Positions 12,481-25,297 of a stretch of DNA of 64,000 bases are shown here, one piece after another (the stretch's first letter is position 1; each line of letters starts with the position of its first letter). A model generated the notes under the pieces. That model saw nothing but the letters and a program-made list of their open reading frames with translations, was not told the DNA's origin and made no database searches. This stretch comes from Dugong dugon (taxonomy: Eukaryota > Chordata > Mammalia > Sirenia > Dugongidae), in NCBI GenBank assembly GCA_030035585.1, contig CM057462.1, positions 96,245,234-96,309,233 of the forward strand, given 5' to 3'. The position numbers and the translations under genes were made by a program.

Positions 12481-13152
12481 CAAGCCTCACAATTGAAGTT
12501 TGCATTGCTTCATAATTGAAAACATAAAAAGATACAAGATCTGTAACATTTTAATCAACTTGTTTGGTAATGAGGCTTCTTGGCCAGCCAAATTTTCCCA
12601 GTAATAAAAGATTTTTTTATAAAGAAGCACAGCCCAGACAATAATGCTCCCTGCATGCAGGAAATTCATCCTTTATTTTTTTTAATGTTTATGTGTGCAT
12701 CAGTGAATTGATTCATCTCAAAATGAAGTGGATTCAGAATTATGTCTCTCAAAGTGCAGGGCAAACCATGAAGTAGGTGTGGCTTGTCCTTCCGGCCCCC
12801 AGCACTCTTCCGTGTTACCTTCCCTTTGGATAGTGCCTTCCTTGACCTTTAAAACCCTGGTCTCAAAAGGAAACCAAACAAATTCATTCATAGTAAGGGT
12901 TAAATGACTTATAAGCCTTACTTCCTTTTCCTTCCTTAGAGTGTTTACACTTTAATAGAAAACAAAGCCTTACCCTAAAAAGGAAAAAAAAAAAAATCAG
13001 TCTCTCAGAATATAATGTTAGGCTTTAGCAAACACACAAGGGAAGTTTCTTTGGGATAGGAAACTCATTTTAATCTATCCTGGTATAATAGCAAGAGACC
13101 AATTATATAACTAAGCCCAGGGTCATTTCAGGATAATATATGATATTGTGGT

Positions 13153-13364
13153 GATTATTGTTGTTGTTGGGTGCCACTGAGTCAATTTTGACTCATAGTG
13201 ACCCCGTGTTACAGAGTAGAACTGCTCCATAGGGATGTTTTAGGCTGTAATCTTTACAGGAGCAGATTGCCAGGCCTTTCTCCTGCAGAGACACTAGTTG
13301 GGTTCAAACTACCAACCTTTCAGTTAGAAGCTGAGCACTTACCTATTGTGCCAATAGGGCTCCT
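13153..13364 (-). mobile_element. AfroSINE
   Basis: Antisense copy from TTGTTGTTGTTGGGTGCC to CCAATAGGGCTCC. Confidence 0.9.
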
Positions 13365-13377
13365 TGTAAGTAATATT

Positions 13378-13543
13378 AAACAAAACCAAACCCGTTGCCA
13401 TCGAGTTGATTCCGACTCATAGTGACCCTATAGGACAGAGTAGAACTGCCCCACAGGTTTCCCAAGGAGCGGCTAGTGGATCTGAATGGCCGCCAACCTT
13501 TTGGTTAGCAGCCATAGTTCTTAACCACTGTCCACCAGGGCTC
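13378..13543 (-). mobile_element. AfroSINE, tandem with the previous copy
   Basis: Antisense SINE. The flanks TAAGTAATATTA and TAAATAATATTA are an 11/12 target-site duplication. It lies 13 bases from the previous SINE in the same orientation. Confidence 0.9.
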
Positions 13544-13551
13544 CATAAATA

Positions 13552-13800
13552 ATATTAGCTAACATTTATTGGATGCTCAGTATGTATTGGGCGCAGTGAT
13601 AAGCATTTTACACATGAATTGTCCTTTACTCATCACTACAGTCCTATAAATCCATTGCCATTGAGTTGATTCTGATTCATAGCGGCCCTATAAAAGGAGT
13701 CTAATTATTATTCCTACCATGCAGATGAAGAGTTTAAGGCCCAGGGAGATTAAGCAACAAAGCGGGCATAACTCAGGCCATGAGATTTCAGCACCCACAC
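13552..13800 (-). repeat. MIR relic split by a SINE fragment
   Basis: TAACATTTATTGGATGCTCAGTATG before and GCAGATGAAGAGTTTAAGGCCCAGG after flank about 48 bases of AfroSINE (13648-13695: GCCATTGAGTTGATTCTGATTCATAGCGGCCC). Confidence 0.7.
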
Positions 13801-14209
13801 TATTTATAGCTCTGCTGGTCTCTGTCCTAAGAGACCTAGAAGGATCATGTGACAGCCTCCTACCCCCTTGGCCACCTAACCAAATCCTCCTCCACACATT
13901 AGCTAATAACGAAACTATGCAAAAAGAACTTCATTTTTTTTTTTTAATTCAGTGTTTGTTATGAAAATACAAGTGCATGAGAAAAAAGAGAACCGTAAGA
14001 TGTTATCAACTATTTCTACTTCGGCCTGGGTTAGGGCAATGGGGATGAAATCACAGGGCCCCAGAAATCTTGGGATAGGATAGGGAAGGGGCTGCCTGAG
14101 ATGAGGATGAAGTACCAATGGAGAAGATGGCCTTGCCCAAGGCAGGACCACCCCAGGGCTATTCATATTGTGTTTTTCTAGCTGACACTGTCCAGTAAAA
14201 TATCTAGAA

Positions 14210-14304
14210 AGCAGGGCTTCTCAGAGTGGGGTCTGTGGACCTCTGTGTTAGAAATATTTAGAGTACTAGTTGAAAATGCAGTGATGTTTCTGCAAGTGAA
14301 GTGC
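14210..14304. repeat. MER5-like hAT relic
   Basis: GGGCTTCTCAGAGTGGGGTCTGTGGACC and TTAGAAATATTTAGAG resemble MER5-type sequence; TCTGAGAACCACTG near 14690 may be its far end. Confidence 0.4.
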
Positions 14305-14756
14305 TCTAAAGGTCAGACGCACCCTTTAAGAGGGTGAAGTGTCCTGGAAGGACAGCAGAGGGTATGAACAGTAAACGGGGGCAGAGAGGAGGAGGCCTGG
14401 TCACCCAAGCACCCATGGCATCCTCTTAGCAATGGTGATTTTTTGGAGGAGAGAGGGGCAGACATGTGAGAATCTCAAGCCTTTATTTCTAGTACTATCA
14501 GGTTGCCTCTCTGCTTCCTATTCTTCCTGCCACCACTTTGTGAGTCACTGACCACCCCAGCCCACCTTAGAACACAAGATCCCTGGAAGCTTGCGATGCA
14601 AGACTATAGCCCCGGTGGACCATCACATCACACATTTCCCCCACCTGCCGAGACCCTCCCTGCTTCTGGACGTGAAGTTTCAGGTGAAGGTCTGAGAACC
14701 ACTGAGTGCTGCTGACATTTCAGTCTAGCCCACCAACCCTGATTAAAAAAAAAAAA

Positions 14757-14957
14757 AATAGTGGCCTTCTGGTAGATTCTGGCTCATAGTGACCCCTTGT
14801 GTGCAGAGTAGAACTATTCCATAGGGTTTTCAAGGCTATGACCTTTTGGAAGCAGATCACCAGGCCTTTCTTCTGATGGGCCTCTGAGTGGGTTTGAACT
14901 ACCAATCTTTTGGTTAGCAGTCAAGCATTTAACCGTTTGCACCACACAGGGACTCCC
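14757..14957 (-). mobile_element. AfroSINE
   Basis: Antisense copy. The body includes CATAGGGTTTTCAAGGC and GAGTGGGTTTGAAC. A poly(A) stretch at 14744-14757 precedes it. Confidence 0.88.
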
Positions 14958-15853
14958 CAACCTTGATAGTCACAGTCAACATTTCTGGGATCTTCAAGCA
15001 ATAAGGAAAAAGCCCCAAAAGGGAAACATGATTTCTCATGATTTATCAGTGTAGAAACCAACACCGAAAATGGAGAAGTCAGTTCCCTAGATTCTCTGCT
15101 GCTGTGTGAAACAGTAAAACCTTCTAGGCAGGGATATTTTTCAATTCTGCACTGCAGTACAGATTCCTTTGTAATGAGGAAAATGCACAGGCTCCGTAAT
15201 CCTTTTTATGAGAAGTCAGAGACCTGAGGGAAGGGCAGTCACATTTCATAATGACTAATTAACTTGTTCGAATTGCTACTTGCAGTAGAAAAGTTTCCCA
15301 GAGAAGTCACATTATTCTTTTTGACAATTCTCCAGAGACAGGCAAGTATGAGCAAGATATTAAACAATATTTCATTTTGTTCTCACGAAACACTACCTGT
15401 TGCTGCGTTACCAATGCAAATTCTTGTTAGATTTTCAGGATTTCTAAGCTTAGAAATTTCTTTAGCAACTAAAAGAGAGAAAAAAAAGGTTATGTCAATG
15501 AAACTAAATATACGTGATATAAAATATAATACAAATCAGATAGTGGCACCCAGAACGCTCTTTTAAAAAATTCCATCATTTGTAAGTAGAGATTTGTGAT
15601 TCGTCCATATCAAGGAGTATTACAAATTTATAGATTCCAAGTTTCTAAACAACGGTAAACAGTCACACAACATTCTTTGAAAGTCTAAACATTTTAGACT
15701 CTTCATCCAGATCTATTTAATCATCTTCAGGTTTTGTCCCCAATAATCCACCTGTAGAAAGAAAAACAGAAAAGTTCCGCTATCGCTCTGAGGTTTGAAA
15801 TCCACTAGCAGAGAACAAAGATTATGTTTTTTCATAAGGAAGAAATAATGTCC

Positions 15854-16396
15854 TGTATTAGTTTTCCATTGCTGCTGTAACAATTGCAACAATCTTGTTC
15901 TATTCTGACACACACGAGGTCGCCATGAGTTGGAATTGACTTGACGGCAACTGGTTTTTGTGGCTTAAAACAGCACACGTTTATTATTTTACACTTCTGG
16001 AGGTGAGCAATCCAAAACCTATCTCACTCGGCTAAAAGCAAAGTGTCAGCAGGACTGCATTCCTTCTGGAGACTCTAGGGGAGAATCTGTTTTCTTGCCT
16101 TTTCCAGCTTCTAGAGGTAGCCTGTATTTCTTGGCTTACGGCCCCATCCTTTATCTTCAAAGCCAACAGAGCATTTTCTTCCAATCTCTCTCTCTCTGAC
16201 TCTGACCTCTGGTCTCCCTCCTTTAAGGACCCTTGTGATTTCATTTGTTCACCAGAAAATCCAGGATAATCTCTTCATCTGAAGATCCTTAGCTTAATCA
16301 CATCTACAAAGTCCCTTTTGCCATATAAGGCAACATATTCATAGGTTCCAGAGATTAGGACATGGACCTTTTGGGTGGCCGTTATTCAGCCTGTCA
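15854..16396 (-). mobile_element. MaLR (MLT1-like) LTR, antisense, with a SINE fragment inside
   Basis: Endogenous-retrovirus LTR relic with TG...CA ends. The 5-base flanks TGTCC (15849-15853) and TGTCT (16397-16401) fit an ERVL-type duplication. A SINE 3' piece of about 55 bases (about 15905-15957) interrupts it. No viral coding sequence is present. Confidence 0.75.
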
Positions 16397-16435
16397 TGTC
16401 TCCCCACCCCACACCCATCGCCTACAATTGCAAGT

Positions 16436-17000
16436 TTTACTAGTTGGGGTGATTAGGTGCAAGCAACAGAAATCAAATCTGGTTATTTTAAGCAGAAATG
16501 GAATTACTGGAAAGATAGCTGAAAATCAGTAGGAAGGCTGGAAAACCTGGCATAGGCAGGATCCAAGAGAGAGCAGGAGCCAGAGCCACTCTGGTGCTAA
16601 GGTGCCAAAATCATGCCTTAAGAAGAATCTGGTGAGGACTTTGCAGCTGGCACTGTGGTCACTGCCACTGCCAGCTCTGTGCACTGGGTACCACCACTGG
16701 GGCTGCCATTACCAGACCCTGAATACAGCTGCTGAAACCATATTGGATTCTAAGTGGTTTTCTGAAGCTGTGTGTCATGTCCTCCACATTCAGAGTCTGG
16801 GAGTGGGGAGCAGAGAGGGGCAGAAAGCAGACTGGCTAGGCTTAAGTCATCTGCTTGTAGGTTCTTGTTGTCTGCGGGTAGAGGGAATATCTCCCCCACT
16901 GAGGCTTCCACAGGGGAAGTCCTACATGCCTCTTACCTATTTTAGGAAACCCACAAAGAAGTATGTTCTGGTACCAGGAAACTAAAATAGCAAACGCCTA
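16436..17000. repeat. Possible old LINE/LTR relic
   Basis: GGTGCAAGCAACAGAAATCAAATCTGG and TTTTAAGCAGAAATGGAATTACTGG resemble a common old repeat. The 127-codon frame at 16602-16985 within it shows no protein family. Confidence 0.4.
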
Positions 17001-18560
17001 CTGGACAATTTAGACTCAGGGACAGGGACATGCTATGCTTGAAAACAAGCCTACACTTTTGAAGAATCCTAGATCACTAGGCAAAACTTGGAAGCTGCAC
17101 ATTCTCATTGTTGCATATAAAATTTTGCTGCACGTTGACATCAGGCCCTCACTTCTGTGTGAGCCACGTCACTTAGGAAAATCTCCTGGGAGGCGGGGCC
17201 AAGACAGCGGACTAGTCAGATGCTTTCGGTGGCCCTTCTTACAACAAAGACCTGAAAAAACAAGTGACTTGATTATATATGGCAATCTGGGGGCCCTGAA
17301 CATCAAAAGCAGAGTTGAGCAACCAGACTGAGTGGCAGGGGGAGGAAGAGATGGTTCGGAAACAGCGAGGAGTTACCAGACCTGACCCAGTGAGAGCCTG
17401 AGCCCTTCAGGCCTGATCAGCTTGGGGGTGAGCTGTGAAGCCAGGCAAGCGGCAGTGCTCGGGAGGCACATTTTCCGCACCGGGAGAGACCCAGCACCAG
17501 AGAATCTACACAGTCACCCAGAACCAGTGAGAAGCAGCCCTGGATCGACAAAAGATAAATAATTGCGTACAGCCTACCACACGGGTCAAAAACATTCCCC
17601 TTAGGGAAAAACCTCTCTCCCATTTACCTCCCTGTTCCCTGCTCTGCACTGGGTCCTGGACTGGCTTCAGCAATTACTGAGTCTCCTGGGCCAGGAGTAG
17701 GATTTGTCACATGCCTGAAGCCTGACTTGGAGAGTGAGAAAATTAACAAACGGGAAAAAATAAACTGCCGACTCCCCTAAGCCAGGAACCTAGGGTAGGC
17801 ACAGCTCCTTTGCCTAGGTGCAGGCATAAGGGATCCATGGACTTTTAGTGCCTTTCCCCCTGCATAGACTTGTGTGGGCACATATTGACAGCATAGGCCC
17901 TCATTACCGCAGTACAACAGGGTATATACCAGAAGTCTAACTTCAACTGTTTCAGCTGTGAAGTGGCAGGTTCTTGACATTTGACACTGCTCTGCCCAGT
18001 AAGCATGGTCTTCACCTATCCACATCAAAGGCCTGAGGACTGGTGGCTCTACCTGCATCAGCTAGCCACCTGCAGTAGGGGCCCATGACTAAGTGGTGCC
18101 CATAGTCCTTACAGCAACAGCATCAGGTGCTCATTGTCTGGCTGCAAAACCCACCCACCTACTTGCTCTAGGGAACAGGGACACGCCTTCTTCCTGGATA
18201 CTCGGGGGCTGCCATCAGCCCCCTGCCTTGCTCAGAGTGTGTCCCCCTGTTGCAGCCAGATGCCTGTGCCTACACCAATCACCCATGCCTGTCTAGGACT
18301 GTAAGTGAGAGCCTATGCCACACACTTGGTGGCTATCTACCTGGGCACCTGAGCTGAATGCATACAGGAGGAGTAGGCAGACTCCTGAGCTCGCATACCT
18401 AGTAACAGATCTAACCACCTGGTGACAGGACGTTAGAGCTTCAAAGGTGTCAATAATCAAACTAGCTCATATAAGCACCTATTTGGGTATATCAAAACAA
18501 AACAAAACAAGAAGCTAGGACACAGTAAGCAAACATAAAATAAATAAATATAATAACTTA

Positions 18561-19520
18561 TTGATGGCTCAGAGACAACAGTCAGTATCAAATCACATAA
18601 AGAGGCAATCCATGATGGCTTCAGCAAGCTCCCAAAATAAAGAATCTAGAAATTTTTCAGAGGAGGAAAATTTCTTGGAATTACCAGAGGCAGAATACAA
18701 AAGATTAATATACAGAACTCTTCAAGAAATTAGGAAGGAAATTAAGCAAAATGCAGAACATGAAATAGAGGAAATTAAAAAGATTAGAGAAGAGCATAAG
18801 GACAAATTTAACAGGCTGCAAGAATCCATAGAGAGACAGCAATCAGAAATCCAGAAGATTAACAATAAAATTTCAGAATTAGGCAACTCAATAGAAAGTT
18901 ACAGGAGTAACTGAGGCAACGTAAGTCAGAATTAGTGAGATTGAAGATAAAGCACTTGACACCAACTTATCTGAGGAAAAATCAGATAAAAGGATTTTAA
19001 AAAATGAAGAAACTCTAAGAATTATGTGAGGTTCTATCAAGAGGAATAACCTACGAGTGATTGGAATACCAGAACGGGGCGGGGAATAACAGAAAATACA
19101 GAGAGAATTGCTGAAGATCTGTTGTCAGAAAACTTCCCTGATATCGTGAAAGATGACAAGATATCTACCCAAGAAGCTCATCGAACCCCACATAAGGTAG
19201 ATCCCAAAAGAAAGTCACCAAGACATATTATAATCAAACTTGCCAAAACCAAAGATAAAGAGAGAATTTTAAGAGTGGCTAGGGATAAACGAAAAGTCAA
19301 TAAGACAAAGCTCAGGCTACTCAGCAGAAACCATGCAGGCAAGAAGGCAATGGGATGACATATACTAAGCCTTGAAGGAAAAAAACTGCCAACCAAGAAT
19401 TATATATCCAGCAAAACTGTCTCTCAAATATGATGGCGAAATTAGGGCATTTCCAGATAAACAGAAGTTTAGGGAATTTGCAAAAGCCAAACCAAAATTA
19501 CAAGAAATGCTAAAGGGAGT
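18561..19520 (+). pseudogene. L1 ORF1 remnant (copy 1)
   Basis: The first 117 codons (18561-18914) are open: a short polar N-terminus, then a charged heptad-like coiled coil (EHEIEEIKKIREEHKDKF). A stop at 18912-18914 ends it. A later piece, 19122-19358, carries the RNA-binding region with HRTPHKVDP and IIIKLAKTKDKERILRVARDK. The C-terminal part is frameshifted. L1 ORF1p is an RNA chaperone; this copy cannot make it. Confidence 0.88.
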
Positions 19521-19984
19521 CCTCTGGTTAGAAAATTAGTAACATCAGATAACAACCCAAGACTAGAACACAGAACAGAGCAACCAGATATTAACCCAGA
19601 TAGGGAAGTCACATAAGTAAATCAAAGCTAAAACACTGAAGACAGGGAAATAGATGTCAATATGTAAAAGATGACAACATTAGAGCAAAAAAGAGGGACT
19701 AAAAATTGTAGACATAGATTTTTCTTATGGAGAGGAAGTCAAGGCGATATGAAGAAATAAAGATGGGTATAAACTTAGAAAAAAAATAGGGGTAAATATT
19801 AAGGTAACCACAAAGGAAACTAACAATCCTACAAGTCAAAATAAAAAACTAGACAAATATAAAGACTCAGCAAATACGAAATCAACAACAATGAAAAAGA
19901 TGAAAAGAAAATACTAAAAAAAAGATTTAGCACAGAAAATTAAGTGGAACAAAGAAACTGTGAACAACATACAAAAAAAGACAT

Positions 19985-22900
19985 AAAAATGACAGCACTA
20001 AACTCATACCTATCAACAATTACTAAAGAAGAAGAACAAAGTGGGACGGTTCACGCTACCTGATTTTAGAACCTATTATACCGCCACAGTAGTCAAAACA
20101 GCCTGGTACTGGTACAACAACAGATGCATAGACCAATGGAACAGAATTGAGAATCCAGACATAAATTCATCCATCTATGAGTAGCTGATATTTGACAAAG
20201 GCCCCAACTCTGTTAATTGGGGAAATGACAGTCTCTTGAACAAATGGTGCTGAATGTAAATGCACTAAATGCACCAGTTAAGAGACAGAGAGTAGCAGAC
20301 TGGATAAAAAAAACACGATCCGTCTGTATGCTGCCCACAAGAGACACATCTTAGACTTAAAGACACAAACAAACTAAAACTCAAACTATGGAAAAAAAAT
20401 AAGCAAATAACTGTCGTAAAAGAGCAGGAGTGGCAATATTAATCTCTGACAAAAAAGACTTTAAAGTAAAATCCACCACAAACGGTAAGGAAGGACACTA
20501 TATAAGGATTAAAGGGTGAATACACCAGGAGGACATAACTATAATAAGTATTTACGTACCCAATGACGGGGCTCCAAAATACATAAAACAAACCCTAACA
20601 GCACGGAAAAGAGAGATAGACAGCTCCACAATAGTAGTAGGAGACTTCAACACACCACTTTTGGTGAAGGACAGAACATCCAGAAAGATGCTCAACAAAG
20701 ACATGGAAGAGCTAAATGCTACAATCAACCAACCTGATATCATAGACATATACTGAATACTCCACCCAACAGCAGCCAAGTATACTTTGTTTTCCAACAC
20801 ACATGGAACATTCTCCAAAATAGACCACATATTAGGCCATAAAGCAATCCTTAAGAAAATCCAAAGCATTGAAATATTACGAAGCATCTTTTCTGACCAT
20901 ACAGCCATAATGTAGAAATAAACAACAGAAAAAGCAAGGAAGAAAATCAAACACATGGAAACTGAACAACACCTTGCTCAAAAACTACTGGGTTATAGAA
21001 GAAATTAAAGATGGCATAAACAAATTCGTAGAATCAAACAAGAATTAAAACACATCCTACCAGAACCTTTGGGACACAGCAAAAGCAGTGCTCAGAGGTC
21101 AGTTTATAGCAATATATGCACACATCCAAAAAGAAGGGCCATAATCAAAACATTAACTCTACAACTGGAACAAGTAGAAAGAGAGCAAAAAAGAAGCCCT
21201 CAGGTGCCAGAAGAAAGGAAATAATAAGAATTAGAGCAGAATTAAATGAAACAGAGAATAGAAAACAATTGAAAGAGTTAACAAGACCAAAAGCTGGCTC
21301 TTTGAAAAGATCAACAGAATTGATGAAGCATTGCCAAACTGACAAAAGAAAAACAGGAGAGGAAGCAGATAACCCGTATAAGAAACGAGATGGGTGATAT
21401 CACAACAGACCCAGCTGAAATTAAAAGAATCATAACAGAATACTATGGAAAATTGTACTCTAACAAATTTGAAAACCTGGAGGAAATGGACAAATTTCTA
21501 GAAACTCGCTACCTACCTAAACTAACACAAACAAAGGTAGAACAACTAAATAAACCTACAAGAAAAGAAGAAATTGAAAAGGTATTTAAGAAAATCCCCC
21601 CCAAAAAAAGCCCTGGCCCAGATGGCTTCACTGGAGAATTCTACCAAACTTTCAGAGAAGAGTTAACACCACTACTACTAAAGGTATTTCAGAGCATAGA
21701 AAAGGAAGGACTACTTCCAAACTCATTCTATGAAGCCAGCATAATGAAAACCAGGTAAAGACACCACACAAAAAAATTACAGACCGATATCCCTCAAGAA
21801 CATTGATGCAAAAATCCTCAACAAAATTCTAGCCAATAGAATTCAGCAACGTATCAAAAACACAATTCACCATGACCAAGTGGGATTTATACCAGGTATG
21901 TAGGGTTGGTTCAACATTAGAAAAACAATCAATGTAATCCATCACATAAATAAAACAAAAGACAAGAACCACATGGTCTTATCAATTGATGCAGAAAAGG
22001 CATTTGACAAAGTCCAACACCCATTCATGATAAAAACTCTCAACAAAGTAGGAATAGAAGGGAAATTCCTCAATATAATTAAGGGCATTTATACAAAGCC
22101 AACAGCCAACATCATCCTAAATGGAGAGACTTTGAAAGCATTCCCCTTGAGAATGGGAACCAGACAAGGATGCCTGAGAACAGGAACTAGACAAGGAAGC
22201 CCTTTATCACCACTCATATTCAACATTGTGCGGGAGATTCTAGCCAGAGCAATTAGGCTAGAAAAAGAAAGAAAGGACATCCAAATTGGCAGGGAAGAAG
22301 TCGAATTATCTCTATTTGCAGATGATATGATCTTATACACAGAAAACTCCAAAGAATCCACAAGAAGACTATTGGAACTAAATAGAAGATTTCAGCAAAG
22401 TTTCTGGATACAAGATAAACATACAAAAATCAGTTGGATTCCTTTACACCAACGAAGAGAACCTCGAAGAGGAAATCACCAAATCAATGCTATTTACAAT
22501 CCCAAGATTGTATACTATTTACAAGCCCCCAAGAAGATAAAATACTTAGGAATAAATCTAACCAGAGATGTAAAAGACCTATACAATGAAAACTACAAGA
22601 CACTACTGCAAGAAACCATAAGAGACCTGCATAAGTGGAAAAACATACCTTGCTCATGGATAGGAAGACTCAACATTGTGAAAATGACAATTCTACCCAA
22701 AGCTATCTACAGATACAATGTAATTCTATCCAAATTCCGCTGGCATTTTTTAATGAGATGGAGAAACTAATCACCAGCTTCATATGGAAAGGGAAGCGGC
22801 CCCGAATAAGTAAAGCATTACTAAAGAAGAACAAAGTGGGAGGCCTCAAGCTACCTGATTTTAGAACCTATTATACCACCACGGTAGTCAAAACAGCCTG

Positions 22901-23256
22901 GTACTGGTACAACAACAGATACGTAGACCAATGGAACAGAATTGAGAATCCAGACATAAATTCATCCACCTATGAGCAGCCGATATTTGGCAAAGGCCCC
23001 AAGTCTGTTAATTGGGGAAATGACAGTCTCTGGAACAAATGGTGCTGGCATAACTAGATATCCATCTGCAAAGAACTGAAACAAGACCCATACCTCACCC
23101 CATGCACAAAAACTAACTCAAAATGGATCAAAGACTTAAATATAAAATTGAAAATGATAAAGATCATGGAAGAAAAAAATCGGGACAACTCTAGGAGCCC
23201 AAATACATGGCATAAACACAATACAAACCATAAGTAACAATGCACAAGCACCAGAA
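19985..23256 (+). pseudogene. L1 ORF2 remnant (copy 1), truncated
   Basis: Endonuclease and reverse transcriptase relic. Open pieces are 21390-21758 ([15 protein letters not shown]) and 21973-22770, a 265-codon stretch with the [11 protein letters not shown] and [10 protein letters not shown] blocks and an intact FADD catalytic motif at 22315-22326. The endonuclease part is broken and carries the 20019-20252 patch. A 27-base in-frame duplication lies at 22147-22200. The C-terminus is missing. Confidence 0.9.
20019..20252 (+). repeat. Displaced ORF2 C-terminal segment inside the ORF2 5' region
   Basis: About 233 bases match 22817-23049 of the same L1 and 57270-57500 of the second L1 (ACAAAGTGGGA through GGAACAGAATTGAGAATCC to CAAATGGTGCTG). 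The L1 sequence resumes at once on the right with AATGTAAATG. The second L1 has no such insert at its equivalent site (about 54688). Confidence 0.88.
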
Positions 23257-24132
23257 GGAAAATTTCCTGGATGGCTGGGCTGCTGCTTCTTATCTTCCTC
23301 TCACTTCTTTCACTTTGACAATATGTTGGCCATAAGTATATTTCCTACTTTCTTCCCCCTATGCTTACCATGTGCTTACAGTCCAGGTTTATAAGTATGA
23401 AGATAATTCCTTGAATATGTCTATGCACACCCTGCTATCTGTAATATACAAGGATGATGCTATAATTCACTAAATGACTTGTTTTTCAAGGTGTGGTAAT
23501 AATTTTGTTCTGACGTATTCTTTTCTCTGCCCTAGACTTCTGGTGCAATTTGAGATGTGTGGCAATTGTCTTTGCCCTTGCCAACTGACAAGTACTGGGG
23601 CCAAATCTTTGCCCTTGGCCCAAAATGTTGAATTCCAATCACAGAGCTAAACTGGCCTTAAATGCTGTGAAACAGCTGAATTTTTTTTTTTTTAAAAAAA
23701 GGAGATTAGAGAGAAATCAAATGGAGATGTTTGTGTTTTAAGAAAAATATGACAGAAAAAAAAAAAACTCCAATTATTTAAAAAACAAATCTTTTGTCTA
23801 TTTTAATATGACTCTTCTTGAATATCTAGAATCTTCTAAAGGAAAGGTCTGGAAAGGTCCAAGTGTCAGCTCTGATCAAAGCTTTTATGATGCAGGCTTT
23901 TAGTTAATGTGGCCTTGACTCCAACATTGGCAAGGACAAAAGTAAATAAAGAAACGTTATGAAAGTCTATACCCTATGGCCCAATAATTACACTTATAGA
24001 AATGTAGTCTTAGGGAATAATAAGAGATATGGAAAGGATATTTATATGCATTGGTATTTATCCAAAAGTTAATTACAATAGTAAGATTTTGGAAACAACC
24101 TGGAAGTCAACAATAGTAATAGCTAATACTAA

Positions 24133-24421
24133 CTAGCCAGAATGCTCCTTAGAAGGGAGGATGGCGAGACTTTGTCTCACGTACTTTGGACAGGTTATCA
24201 GGAGGAACGAGTCCCTGGAGAAGGACTTCATGCTTGGTAAGGTAGAAGAGCAGCAAAAAAAAGGAAGATCCTCAACGAGATGGATTGACACAGCGGCTGC
24301 AACAACCGGCTCAAGCATGACAATTGTGAGGATGGCGTGGGACTTGGCAGTGTTTCGTTCTGTTGTACATAGGGCCGTTCTGAGTCAGAACCGACTCGAT
24401 GGTACCTAACAACAAGAACAA
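24133..24421 (+). mobile_element. RTE LINE 3' end, sense copy
   Basis: The translated piece reads ARLCLTYFGQVIRR then RSSTRWIDTAAATTG, the RTE ORF C-terminus, followed by the tail GAACCGACTCGATGG and CAACAAGAACAACA. It is the only + strand RTE here. Confidence 0.85.
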
Positions 24422-25076
24422 CACAATGATGGCTTTGAACAACTTTTAACAAAGTGAGAGATTGCTTGTAAGATAATATTGAATGAAAAAGAACATATCT
24501 CAGCTAGGGTACAGACGTATACAAAAGACTTAACAAATAAAAAGAATGACTTTTTCTAGTTTGCAAATAGAAAATTGTGTTTTCTTCTCCATACTCTTCT
24601 GTACTTTTCAAATATCCTACAGTTAGTGTGCATTACTTGCACAATCAAGGAAAATAGTTGGTTTTAAGAAGAAAATAACTCCACATTAGAAGATTCTGAG
24701 AATCAGTGCTAAATGGCTTAACTCCATCACAGCCCATGGTGGTGGGGAATGGAGCCTTGCAAGCCCAGGCAGCGCCCACACACTGTGGCCAGCCCTCAGA
24801 GTAGCAGTGGTACTGCCGCACCCTAAGCCTTTCTGCTATGGAAGTGAGGTTATTAATTAATGGGGCCAGTGACCAGAACAAAGTAAGTGTCAGAACCAGA
24901 TGGAAATGTTCACTCTTTAACCTACTGGCTGGATGACCTTGGGCAAGGTATTTATACTTTCTATGCCTTTGCTCCCTCGTTCATAAAATGAGGGCAATGT
25001 TATCTCCCTGACTGGGATGTTGTGAGAATTTAGTGAGAGAAGGCATGGAAGTCTACTGCATTACCTGGAACATAGT

Positions 25077-25286
25077 TAAAACCAGTTGCCATAAAGTCAA
25101 CTCCAACTCATGGCGACCTCATGTGTATCAGAGTAGAACCGTGCCCCATAGGGTTTTCAATGGCTGATTTGTTGGAAGGAGATTGCCAGGGCTTTCTTCC
25201 TGAGTGCCTCTGGATGGACTTGAACCTCCAGCCTCTTGGTTAGCAGTTGAGAGTGTTAACCATTTGCTCCACCCAGGGACTCCTGA
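25077..25286 (-). mobile_element. AfroSINE in MIR, first insertion
   Basis: Antisense SINE with the duplication GAACATAGTT at 25067-25076 and 25287-25296. Confidence 0.9.
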
Positions 25287-25297
25287 ACATAGTTCCA

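Larger units (their letters stand above)
17190..23256 (+). mobile_element. L1 with 5' UTR but no 3' end, flanked by target-site duplications
   Basis: About 6.07 kb, sense to IL23R. It starts with the same 5' UTR as the L1 at 51.84 kb (GGAGGCGGGGCCAAGACAGCGG) and runs through ORF1 and ORF2. It stops inside ORF2 at GCACAAGCACCAGAAG, with no 3' UTR and no poly(A). The flanks AGGAAAATCTCCTGG (17175-17189) and AGGAAAATTTCCTGG (23256-23270) match at 14 of 15 bases. It contains an internal patch (20019-20252) and many stops and frameshifts. Confidence 0.93.

Noticed and set aside
16602..16985. 127-codon open frame in intron 7
   Set aside because: Cysteine and proline-rich chance frame within a probable old repeat; no recognisable domain.
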